Shown here one piece after another: positions 1 through 5,876 of a stretch of 5,876 nt of DNA. The number at the start of each line of letters is the position of its first letter. Position 1 is the stretch's first letter. The stretch lies in contig JAUQWT010000167.1 of the NCBI GenBank assembly GCA_030835005.1, positions 1 through 5,876 of the forward strand, given 5' to 3'. The notes beneath the pieces were generated by a model. The model had not been told where the DNA came from, made no database searches, and was given only the letters and a program-made list of their open reading frames with translations. The position numbers and the translations under genes are program-made. The stretch comes from Ignavibacteria bacterium (GTDB lineage: Bacteria; Bacteroidota; Ignavibacteria; Tepidaquicellales; OLB5).

Positions 1-105
1 CAGGCTAAACATTTTGCTGAAGAATCAGGTAAAGACCCAAACGCAATAACCGGGCCGCAGACAATGTACCGGATAAAAGCGACGGGGATAAAGATACTAA
101 AGTAA
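1..105 (+). CDS. 3' end of an unidentified plus-strand gene (partial)
   Basis: Frame 1 is open from the first base to a TAA stop at 103-105, giving the last 34 residues of a protein that begins outside the window. The tail is basic (IKATGIKILK at the end) and contains the stretch FAEESGKDPNAITGPQ. I do not recognise the family from so little sequence; the alternating TMYRIKATGIKIL looks like one or two C-terminal beta strands, but that is only a guess. The gene reading is supported by the well-formed terminator hairpin 55 bp downstream, placed where a plus-strand transcript should end, and by the lack of any competing minus-strand frame. It is convergent with the M28 peptidase gene, so it belongs to a different transcription unit from the rest of the window. 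Confidence 0.6.
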   Translation, partial: QAKHFAEESGKDPNAITGPQTMYRIKATGIKILK

Positions 106-159
106 TTTAAAGGCAGCCAGAAGTAAAAAATAAAAAGGCAATAAAACACAATTGTCAAA

Positions 160-185
160 AAAAGGGAACTTTAGAGTTCCCTTTT
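160..185. terminator. Bidirectional intrinsic terminator between convergent genes
   Basis: A perfect 11-bp inverted repeat (AAAAGGGAACT at 160-170, AGTTCCCTTTT at 175-185) closes a four-base TTAG loop. On the plus strand the stem runs into TTTTGATTTTT; on the minus strand it ends in a seven-T run (the A run at 157-163). Both sides therefore have the hairpin-plus-U-tract form of a Rho-independent terminator. It lies 55 bp after the stop of the plus-strand partial gene and 44 bp after the stop of the minus-strand M28 gene, so it can end both transcripts. The stem core is only moderately GC-rich, so strength is uncertain. Confidence 0.8.
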
Positions 186-194
186 GATTTTTAT

Positions 195-209
195 GCACTC
201 CTACAGAGC
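195..209. repeat. Decayed copy of an ACTCC-NNN-GGAGT palindrome
   Basis: The sequence GCACTCCTACAGAGC keeps the left arm and TAC centre of the palindrome that is intact at 2101-2117, but the right arm has changed: only CTC/GAG still pairs, and the base pairs next to the loop and at the outer edge are lost. It sits between the terminator and the stop codon of the M28 gene. Taken alone it could be chance; the match to CACTCCTAC in the intact copies, and its position flanking the same gene, make a degenerate family member the better reading. Confidence 0.35.
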
Positions 210-229
210 AAAAAATGTTATGAACAAAT

Positions 230-2026
230 CTATTTTGCGAAAGTTAATTTCACAGTTTTTGTTTCTTCTCCCCTTTTGAAAGTAACTTCTGTTTCTTCGC
301 CCGGCTTGAATTTGCCAAGGGCTTCTGTATAGTCATAGATATTCTTAATTTCATACTGTCCAAGTTTTGTGATTACATCGCCGCCCTGTAATCCCGATTT
401 TTCAGCAACACCGCCGGATTTTACGCCTGTAATTTCAAGGCCTTCCTTTGTTGAAGAATAATCGGGTATTACGCCAAGCGTAACGCGGAATCCCATATTG
501 GATTGTTTCTTCTCTTCCTGCACTTTGATGAAGTCAGGCTTAGCAGGCATTTTATTAATATAACTAATTATACCTGCAAGCAAGTTAAGGATCTTTGCTT
601 CTCCTGTGGAATTTACCAGTTCCCAGTCATCATCAGGTCTGTGATATTGCTTATGCAGGCCAGTGAAGAAGAATAGTACGGGGATATCTTTTGCATAAAA
701 ACTTGCGTGATCAGAAGGACCGTATCCATCTTTATTATAGGCTGCTGCAAAATTGTAAGACTTATTCAGAGAATCAAGCAATGGCTGCCATATTGATGAA
801 GTTCCTGTACCTCCAATAGTCAGCTTATTATCAGTTAGACGGCCGATCATATCAAGGTTAATCATTGACACAATGTTATACTTTTTAAACAGTTCACTTT
901 TAACAAAATATGATGAACCAAGCAGACCTGCTTCTTCTCCGCTAAATAGCATGAAAATAATGCTGCGTTTAAGTTCTTTCTTCTTAGACGAATAGTATCC
1001 GGCAAGCTCAAGTACGCCCGCCACTCCGCTTGCATTATCATCTGCTCCATTATGTATTTCGGGGTAGTGGTTTTCGCTTAATGAGCTGTACTTCATCCCG
1101 TCTCCAAGATGATCCATATGCGCGCCAACTACAATGTATTCATTTTTCAGTGAGGGATCTTTGCCTTCAATTTTCCCAATGACGTTGCAAGTATTTGCCT
1201 TTACCGGTACAAGGTCAACTGTGAATTCAGCCGTACCGCCTCCTTCAAATCCAAAAGATCTTGGCGTTCTTGTGCTGTCAATCAACTTCTGAACTTGAGA
1301 CAGACCCGTATAATTATTGAGTGTGAATATATATTCAACCAGATCTCGTTTTACATTAACGACTGGAATATCCATCTTCTCACCAGGGCCGTACATTCTG
1401 AGCTTGATCAGTTCATCTTCACCGCTTTCCGGGCCTTTTACAATTATTATTCCAGCCGCCCCGTGCTTTTTGGCTGCATCACATTTAAACCTCAGCATTT
1501 CGAATTTGGAAAACGGATTATCATGCGGATTGTTGTAACCTGGCGAAAACTCCATCATAAGCGCAATTTTGCCATTCAGATCAATTCCGCTGTAATCATT
1601 GTAATTTAGATCCGGTGCATCGATACCATAACCGACGAAAACAACTTTTCCGCTTGCAGTTCCGTTTCCCGAAAGATAGACCGGGTTGTAATCAGTACCC
1701 GGACCGTTCAAAAGCTCTCCGTTAGTTAAAGCGCACTTATTGGCAGACCCTAACTTAACTTCACTAATGTAATCAAAATTCTGCCTGTATCCGATTTCAC
1801 CAGCCGGTTTCAATCCGTATTCCTTGAAACACTTAGTAATATATGCTTCTGTTAAGGAATCACCCGCAGTACCGGGGAATCTTCCTCCAAGTTCATCACT
1901 TGACAGGTATTTAATGTGGCTCAACACTTCATCAGCAGTGATCTTTGGATTATTATCAGAGGTATTAAATGCAGAAAGTGCAAGGAGCATTAATGAGGAT
2001 AAGAAAATTTTCACAGTAAGCTTCAT
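230..2026 (-). CDS. Exported M28-family zinc aminopeptidase with PA and PDZ domains
   Basis: A 598-residue predicted metallopeptidase that removes N-terminal residues from peptides using two zinc ions. Residues 1-20 form a Sec signal peptide (K2, K6, then FLSSLMLLALSA); no lipobox cysteine follows, so a soluble periplasmic or secreted enzyme is likely. Residues about 105-245 fit a PA domain, a protease-associated insert. The M28 catalytic domain covers about 278-492 and has a full ligand set: H303 and D305 in GAHMDHLG, bridging D329 in NGADDNASG, general base E364 and ligand E365 in FSGEEAGLLG, D392 in NLDMIGR, and H462 in YHRPDDDW. Residues about 512-598 are a PDZ domain (LGVIPDYSS, then KSGLQGGDVI), a layout known in FCB-group M28 enzymes. 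The ATG start is chosen because the signal peptide follows at once; the leader is very AT-rich without a Shine-Dalgarno sequence. It lies 138 bp after the TolB-like gene on the same strand. The exact substrate cannot be told. Confidence 0.93.
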   Translation of the reverse strand: MKLTVKIFLSSLMLLALSAFNTSDNNPKITADEVLSHIKYLSSDELGGRFPGTAGDSLTEAYITKCFKEYGLKPAGEIGYRQNFDYISEVKLGSANKCALTNGELLNGPGTDYNPVYLSGNGTASGKVVFVGYGIDAPDLNYNDYSGIDLNGKIALMMEFSPGYNNPHDNPFSKFEMLRFKCDAAKKHGAAGIIIVKGPESGEDELIKLRMYGPGEKMDIPVVNVKRDLVEYIFTLNNYTGLSQVQKLIDSTRTPRSFGFEGGGTAEFTVDLVPVKANTCNVIGKIEGKDPSLKNEYIVVGAHMDHLGDGMKYSSLSENHYPEIHNGADDNASGVAGVLELAGYYSSKKKELKRSIIFMLFSGEEAGLLGSSYFVKSELFKKYNIVSMINLDMIGRLTDNKLTIGGTGTSSIWQPLLDSLNKSYNFAAAYNKDGYGPSDHASFYAKDIPVLFFFTGLHKQYHRPDDDWELVNSTGEAKILNLLAGIISYINKMPAKPDFIKVQEEKKQSNMGFRVTLGVIPDYSSTKEGLEITGVKSGGVAEKSGLQGGDVITKLGQYEIKNIYDYTEALGKFKPGEETEVTFKRGEETKTVKLTFAK

Positions 2027-2053
2027 AATATTATATAATTTATAATTGATGTT

Positions 2054-2120
2054 CGACTCCCATGGAGTCGTAATATTCCTGCTTAAATTCTATAGATAAG
2101 CAACTCCTACGGAGTTGTTT
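2054..2120. repeat. REP-like paired palindromic element
   Basis: Two short palindromes of the same design lie 30 bp apart. The first, at 2054-2070, pairs CGACTCC with GGAGTCG around a CAT loop. The second, at 2101-2117, pairs CAACTCC with GGAGTTG around a TAC loop, and A-T and G-T pairs extend that stem to 2098-2120. The shared core is ACTCC-NNN-GGAGT. The spacer is AT-rich and contains CTATAGA. The pair resembles the repetitive extragenic palindromes found between bacterial genes. No T run follows either stem on the minus strand, so it is not a standard terminator, although two 7-10 bp hairpins could affect mRNA decay or read-through between the TolB-like and M28 genes. That it is dispersed in the genome is inference from the third, decayed copy at 195-209. 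Confidence 0.65.
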
Positions 2121-2128
2121 GACGATAA

Positions 2129-2163
2129 TTTGATGTTTGGTTTTTGGTATTTGACATTTGGAC
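2129..2163. repeat. Five-unit TTTGNNN heptanucleotide repeat
   Basis: Five consecutive 7-base units all begin with TTTG: TTTGATG, TTTGGTT, TTTGGTA, TTTGACA and TTTGGAC. A sixth, out-of-register unit (TTTGACG, 2118-2124) comes just before, separated by ATAA. The last unit ends one base before the minus-strand stop codon of the TolB-like gene, so on the mRNA the repeat is the start of its 3' untranslated region and reads as NNNCAAA. The last three bases of each unit vary, so this is an old or degenerate tandem array rather than a fresh slippage tract. No function can be assigned. Confidence 0.5.
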
Positions 2164-2164
2164 T

Positions 2165-3256
2165 CTACTCAACCCAATCGCAAATGAAAACATTTGTTTC
2201 ACCCTCTTTGGCATTGAAGCGGTTAGAGCAGAATACAAATCTTTTACCGCCGTCACCGATTGAAAACATTGGGAATCCGTCAAACGAATCGTTAAATGTA
2301 ATTCTTTCATTACCGGTGCCGTCAATATTTATTGCGTAGAGATCAAAATTCCTGCCTTTTGGGTCGTCTTGGTTAGAACAATAAATTATTCTTTTGTCGT
2401 CAGGGAAAAAGTAGGGTCCAAAATTAGCTTTCCCATTGCTCGTTACTTGCTGAATACCGGTTCCATCAGCATTCATAACATAAATTTCAAGCTGTGATGG
2501 CCGTATAAGCCCGGCGGCAAGAAGATCCTGGTACTCTTTTAGTTTTACAGGGTCATCAAACCTTGATGCACGGAAGACAATTTTTGTTCCATCGTAAGAG
2601 TAATATGCGCCGCCATCATAGCCCGCAATTTTGGTGAGCTGTTTAACGTCACTTCCGTCAAGGTTCATTGAATACAGGTCAATATCGCCTCCGCGCGTTG
2701 AAGTAAAAATGATCTTATCACCTTTTGGTGAAATAGTTGCCTCGGCATCATAACCACTAACATCGGTAAGTTTTTTCATGTTAGAGCCGTCAAGATCTGC
2801 TTTATATATCTCGTAATCCGAATAAAGTGCCCAAACGTAGCCTTTGGAATGATCTGGCTTATTAGGACAAAAATCTCCGCCCAGATGAGTTGATGCATAA
2901 AGAATACTTTTCCCGTCAGGATAAAAATATGAACAGGTAGTTCTTCCTTTTCCTGTACTTACAAGCCGAACATCTGAACCGTCTGAGTTCATAATAAATA
3001 TCTGATCGCAGTCATAAGGAGGCCTAGTTGATTGAAAGATAATTTTAGACCCGTCAAAAGAGAAGTAGGCCTCAGCGTTCTCTCCGCCATTAGTGAGCAT
3101 TTTCATATTCTTAAAATGCTTCTCACCGGGATAAATAAGTGTATCACTTTCACCCTCTGAAAATCCTTCTATACTTTCTTCTGGTGAGCCAAAATAAAAC
3201 TTTAATGAAAAAAATGCACAAACAACTATACAAACCAGCAATAATTTTGTTTTCAT
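2165..3256 (-). CDS. Exported TolB-like beta-propeller protein (PD40 repeats)
   Basis: A 363-residue protein built of WD40-like (PD40) repeats, the fold of the TolB propeller. About six blades are visible at roughly 58-100, 105-163, 168-207, 213-271, 277-319 and 325-361, each with a DG(S/T)KIIF-like strand and most with an NxDGS-like turn (FDGSKIIFQSTR, MNSDGSDV, PKGDKIIFTSTR, MNLDGSDV, YDGTKIVFRASR, MNADGTGI). Residues 1-18 are a basic start plus hydrophobic run (MKTKLLLVCIVVCAFFSL), so the protein is exported or anchored; neither C9 nor C13 has a good lipobox. The frame is open up to 3355, but the extra 33 residues would overlap rel and precede the signal peptide, so the start at 3256 is preferred. 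It lacks the TolB N-terminal domain, and no tol/pal genes are adjacent, so a Tol-Pal role is unlikely. Such proteins often accompany peptidases; binding of a protein or polymer is inferred. Confidence 0.88.
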   Translation of the reverse strand: MKTKLLLVCIVVCAFFSLKFYFGSPEESIEGFSEGESDTLIYPGEKHFKNMKMLTNGGENAEAYFSFDGSKIIFQSTRPPYDCDQIFIMNSDGSDVRLVSTGKGRTTCSYFYPDGKSILYASTHLGGDFCPNKPDHSKGYVWALYSDYEIYKADLDGSNMKKLTDVSGYDAEATISPKGDKIIFTSTRGGDIDLYSMNLDGSDVKQLTKIAGYDGGAYYSYDGTKIVFRASRFDDPVKLKEYQDLLAAGLIRPSQLEIYVMNADGTGIQQVTSNGKANFGPYFFPDDKRIIYCSNQDDPKGRNFDLYAINIDGTGNERITFNDSFDGFPMFSIGDGGKRFVFCSNRFNAKEGETNVFICDWVE

Positions 3257-3329
3257 AATTTCAAATATATAAAAATAACTGTTTATGTAGTATGAAGAAT
3301 TTTGAAGGTCTTTAAAGGAACCAGACAAG

Positions 3330-5555
3330 TCATTCTTCAAATCGTTTTGCCTCAAAGACTCCGGGGATATTTTTGATCTTTTCGATCAGCTCCGTAAGAT
3401 GCGTGATGTTTTTAACCATTAGAATGACAGTTCCATCAAATAAGGCGCCTTTTGAAGATATACTAACGCTTTTGATGTTAGTATTGCTGTGCACCGAAAT
3501 CACATTTGTGATCTCATTGAGCATTCCGGGGCGGTCTTCGCCGTTTATCTTGATTCCCACAAAGAAGTCGTCTTCAACTTCTTCCGGCCACTGTACATCT
3601 ATAATTCTCTGCGGGTCTGTAAGGAACAAGTTGCTCAGATTTTTGCATGATTTTTTATGGATCTTTATTCCCTCGGTCTTTGAAATAAATCCGATAATAT
3701 CTTCACCGGGTATAGGGTTGCAGCAATTAGCATAGCTGAACATCAGGTCTTTAACATCACCGCCTGCAACTATTTTATTCTTATTTGATCTTGCCGTTTT
3801 GATGTAAGTTTCAAATAAACTCGGTTCATTTTCTCTGACTTTTGCAAACAGGCTCTTTTCAACCGGTTTAACCCATGGTGAATCAACCTCACCGTTTAAG
3901 AGCTTATTCCTATCCTTAATAGCTTCATATAATTCATCGGCAGTAACTCTGTTTTCAGCCAGCGACATATACATATGCTGGATATTTTCAAATTTTAGCC
4001 TGCTCAAAAGCTTTATCATTTCATCTTCAGAGAGCGACAATTTCATTTTTTTAAGTTTTTTCGCCCATGTCTCTCTGCCCTCATCTATCTTCAGCCTTCG
4101 TTCGTTATTGAAATACTTGTGAATATCGGACTTTGCCTTATGAGTAATAACGAATTTTTCCCAGTCCTGATGCGGTTTCTTAATTTTTGATGTTATTACT
4201 TCAACCTGATCTCCGCTTTTGAGTTTTGAATCCAGCGGTACAATCTTGCCGTTGACTTTCGCACCAATGCATTTATAGCCAACTTCACTGTGTATATCAA
4301 AAGCAAAATCAACAGGAGTGGAGTTAACCGGCAGGATTTTAAGGTCACCTTTGGGTGTAAAAACATATATTTCATCCTGATACAGATTGAGCTTAAGCCC
4401 TTCTATTATCTGCTTTGGCGTGGACTCTTTCGATGTGTTTTCAAAAAGGTCCCTAATCCAGCTTATCCAGTCTTCCATCTGAATATCGCTGATATTGATA
4501 TTCTCTTTGTATTTCCAGTGTGCTGCTACACCCTTTTCAGCAACTTCATGCATATCCCGTGTGCGGATCTGCACCTCAACCATTTTGCCTTCCGGGCCTA
4601 TAAGAGTAGTGTGAATTGACTGATACCCATTTTGTTTTGGCAAAGATATGTAATCTTTGAATCTTTCCGGAACTGGAATATAAATTTCGGAAGCAATTCC
4701 GTAGGCAGTAAAGCAATCGTTCCTATCGGCAGTATCAAGTATGATCCTCACGGCAAAAAGATCATAAATCTCTTCAAAAGACTTGTTGCGCGATATCATT
4801 TTTTTAGCAATGCTATATAGGTGCTTGGCTCTGCCCGAAATCTCGTATTTAAAACCTTCTTTGTCAAGCTCTGCTTTTATAGGCTGGATGAATTTATTAA
4901 CATACGCCTCACGCTCTTTCTTCTTTGCAATTACTTTTTTAGAGATCTCTTTATAGAATTGCCTATCCAGATACTTGAATGCAAGGTCTTCAAATTCAGT
5001 TTTTACTCTTGAAAGCCCCAGCCTGTGAGCCAGAGGTGCATAGATTTCCATGGTTTCCCGTGCCATCCTGACCTGCCGCTCGGGGTTAAGGTACTCAAGG
5101 GTTTTCATATTGTGAAGACGGTCTGCAAACTTAACAAGTATTACACGGATATCATCACTCATTGAAAGAAGCATCTTACGGTAATTCTCTACCTGCTTTG
5201 CTTCATAGTTCTCGAACATACCTTCTATCTTTGTAGCACCATCAACTATATCAGCAATAGTCTCACCGAATTCTGCCTTAACATCTTCGTATGTGAATTT
5301 AGTATCTTCAACTACGTCATGCAGTAATGCACTTGCTACAGTAATATCATCAAGCGGAATTTCTTTGGCAACTATGGAGGCAACTTCGTAAGGATGAATG
5401 ATAAATGGTTCACCTGAGGCGCGTTTATCAAGCCTGTGAGCGTTCAGGCTAAACTTGAAAGCATCAGTTATGAGCTTTTCGTTAAACTCGCCTAGGTTTT
5501 TCCTGCATATTGCAAGCAGGTCATCGAGCTTCTTTTTATAAAGTGTATTTAACAA
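3330..5555 (-). CDS. rel: Bifunctional (p)ppGpp synthetase/hydrolase (RelA/SpoT, long Rel)
   Basis: A 741-residue long RSH enzyme, cytosolic and ribosome-associated by family, that makes (p)ppGpp from ATP and GTP/GDP and removes its 3'-pyrophosphate. The HD hydrolase domain (about 25-180) looks active: R45, H54 in IIHP, H79-D80 and E83-D84 in LLHDVVEDT, D145 and N149 in FADRLHNM. The synthetase domain (about 235-350) has GRAKHLYSI, D265 in YDLFAVRI, NGYQSIHT and E327 in VEVQIRT. The charged motif is RFKD (298-301), the RxKD form of bifunctional enzymes rather than the ExDD of RelA. A TGS domain follows (about 391-455), then a helical region, a zinc-finger domain with C611, C612, H633 and C637, and a C-terminal ACT domain (about 662-740). 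Full family length. The start is TTG at 5553-5555: an in-frame TAA lies 12 bp upstream and the next Met is residue 113. It follows upp by 18 bp, suggesting co-transcription. Confidence 0.96.
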   Translation of the reverse strand: MLNTLYKKKLDDLLAICRKNLGEFNEKLITDAFKFSLNAHRLDKRASGEPFIIHPYEVASIVAKEIPLDDITVASALLHDVVEDTKFTYEDVKAEFGETIADIVDGATKIEGMFENYEAKQVENYRKMLLSMSDDIRVILVKFADRLHNMKTLEYLNPERQVRMARETMEIYAPLAHRLGLSRVKTEFEDLAFKYLDRQFYKEISKKVIAKKKEREAYVNKFIQPIKAELDKEGFKYEISGRAKHLYSIAKKMISRNKSFEEIYDLFAVRIILDTADRNDCFTAYGIASEIYIPVPERFKDYISLPKQNGYQSIHTTLIGPEGKMVEVQIRTRDMHEVAEKGVAAHWKYKENINISDIQMEDWISWIRDLFENTSKESTPKQIIEGLKLNLYQDEIYVFTPKGDLKILPVNSTPVDFAFDIHSEVGYKCIGAKVNGKIVPLDSKLKSGDQVEVITSKIKKPHQDWEKFVITHKAKSDIHKYFNNERRLKIDEGRETWAKKLKKMKLSLSEDEMIKLLSRLKFENIQHMYMSLAENRVTADELYEAIKDRNKLLNGEVDSPWVKPVEKSLFAKVRENEPSLFETYIKTARSNKNKIVAGGDVKDLMFSYANCCNPIPGEDIIGFISKTEGIKIHKKSCKNLSNLFLTDPQRIIDVQWPEEVEDDFFVGIKINGEDRPGMLNEITNVISVHSNTNIKSVSISSKGALFDGTVILMVKNITHLTELIEKIKNIPGVFEAKRFEE

Positions 5556-5573
5556 ATCAATTACGAATTAATG

Positions 5574-5876
5574 TTACAGAGTTCCGAAAAGACGGTCGCC
5601 GGCATCACCCAGTCCTGGTACAATGTAACCAATATTATTAAGTTTTCTATCCAACGCGCAGGTTATCATCTTCACATCTTTATGATATTTCCGAACTTCC
5701 CTAATGCCTTCGGGTGCAGCAACAAGACAGGCAATAACGATTTTTCCGATTCCGGTTTTTTTAGCTTCATCAATCGCCGAGCACATGCTGCCGCCAGTTG
5801 CAAGCATGGGGTCTAATATATATACTATGGAGTTTTTCCTGTCTTTAAGCCTTGGGAATTTGAAATAATAGCGAAT
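5574..5876 (-). CDS. upp: Uracil phosphoribosyltransferase, C-terminal part (partial)
   Basis: The last 100 residues of UPRT, which converts uracil and PRPP to UMP in pyrimidine salvage. The frame stays open to the window edge, 23 codons beyond the first internal ATG at 5805-5807; that ATG is the Met of the PRPP-binding motif, not the start. Visible landmarks are the PRPP loop VYILDPMLATGGS, VAAPEGI in the middle, and the C-terminal uracil-binding segment GYIVPGLGDAGDRLFGT, which ends the protein as in other UPRTs. Family length is about 210 residues, so roughly half the gene, with its start and promoter, lies beyond the right edge. It precedes rel by 18 bp on the same strand with no terminator between, so the two are probably one operon. 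The motifs point to upp rather than the related PyrR or other phosphoribosyltransferases. Confidence 0.96.
   Translation of the reverse strand: MRYYFKFPRLKDRKNSIVYILDPMLATGGSMCSAIDEAKKTGIGKIVIACLVAAPEGIREVRKYHKDVKMITCALDRKLNNIGYIVPGLGDAGDRLFGTL

Noticed and set aside
1295..1609. Plus-strand ORF of 104 codons inside the M28 gene.
   Set aside because: It is antisense to the PA-domain region of a gene with an intact, recognisable protein; its own translation has no recognisable domain and is a shadow.
2054..2120. The two hairpins as a Rho-independent terminator between the TolB-like and M28 genes.
   Set aside because: Neither stem is followed by a T run on the minus strand, stems are short, and the shared core points to a repeat element instead.
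3262..3269. TATATTTG on the minus strand, matching the Bacteroidota -7 promoter consensus TAnnTTTG, upstream of the TolB-like gene.
   Set aside because: No TTG-type -33 element lies at the right distance, and transcription would begin about at the ATG itself. In such AT-rich sequence the match is easily chance.
3257..3355. Longer version of the TolB-like gene starting at 3355, overlapping the 3' end of rel by 26 bp.
   Set aside because: The additional 33 residues (beginning MRQNDLKNDL) place a polar, irregular stretch before a clear signal peptide starting MKTKLLL. The start at 3256 gives a normal exported protein and leaves a 73-bp gap.
4290..4619. Plus-strand ORF of 109 codons inside rel, along with smaller ones at 3373-3735, 4632-4820 and 4821-5012.
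   Set aside because: All lie antisense to conserved Rel domains, with cysteine- and phenylalanine-rich translations typical of reverse-frame reading.
4626..4634. Gln308 in place of the usual Pro or Ala in the K-x-NGYQS loop of the Rel synthetase domain, as a possible inactivating change.
   Set aside because: This position varies among active long RSH enzymes, and all catalytic residues around it are intact.
5574..5807. Treating the ATG at 5805-5807 as the start of a 77-residue protein.
   Set aside because: This Met is inside the PRPP-binding motif LDPMLATGGS of UPRT, and the frame is open with UPRT-like residues to the window edge.

Overview
The window looks like chromosomal DNA from a Gram-negative member of the Bacteroidota/Ignavibacteriota (FCB) group. 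The support is moderate: AT-rich sequence, start codons preceded by AT-rich leaders rather than Shine-Dalgarno sequences, exported M28 and TolB-like proteins typical of these phyla, and short ACTCC-NNN-GGAGT palindromes between genes. I see no rRNA, tRNA, CRISPR array, insertion sequence, phage gene or defence gene.

Layout: the first 105 bases are the 3' end of a plus-strand gene I cannot identify. It converges on a row of four minus-strand genes, and a perfect 11-bp hairpin at 160-185 works as a shared terminator for both directions. Read in their direction of transcription (right to left), the minus-strand genes are: upp (uracil phosphoribosyltransferase, N-terminal half outside the window), rel (bifunctional (p)ppGpp synthetase/hydrolase, TTG start, 18 bp after upp), an exported TolB-like beta-propeller protein, and an exported M28 zinc aminopeptidase with PA and PDZ domains. 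The remaining ORFs on either strand are shadows of these genes.

Functionally there are two modules. upp and rel are tightly spaced and join pyrimidine salvage to the stringent-response alarmone enzyme. The TolB-like protein and the M28 peptidase both carry N-terminal export signals and probably act in the periplasm or outside the cell, plausibly in peptide breakdown. Whether all four genes share one transcript cannot be decided from sequence: the gaps are 18, 73 and 138 bp and none holds a clear terminator.

The parts not explained by genes are small. A paired-palindrome, REP-like element (2054-2120) and a run of five TTTGNNN heptads (2129-2163) fill the gap between the TolB-like and M28 genes, and a decayed copy of the palindrome lies at 195-209 on the other side of the M28 gene. 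I did not find a convincing new biological system; the genes are recognisable housekeeping and exported-enzyme families.
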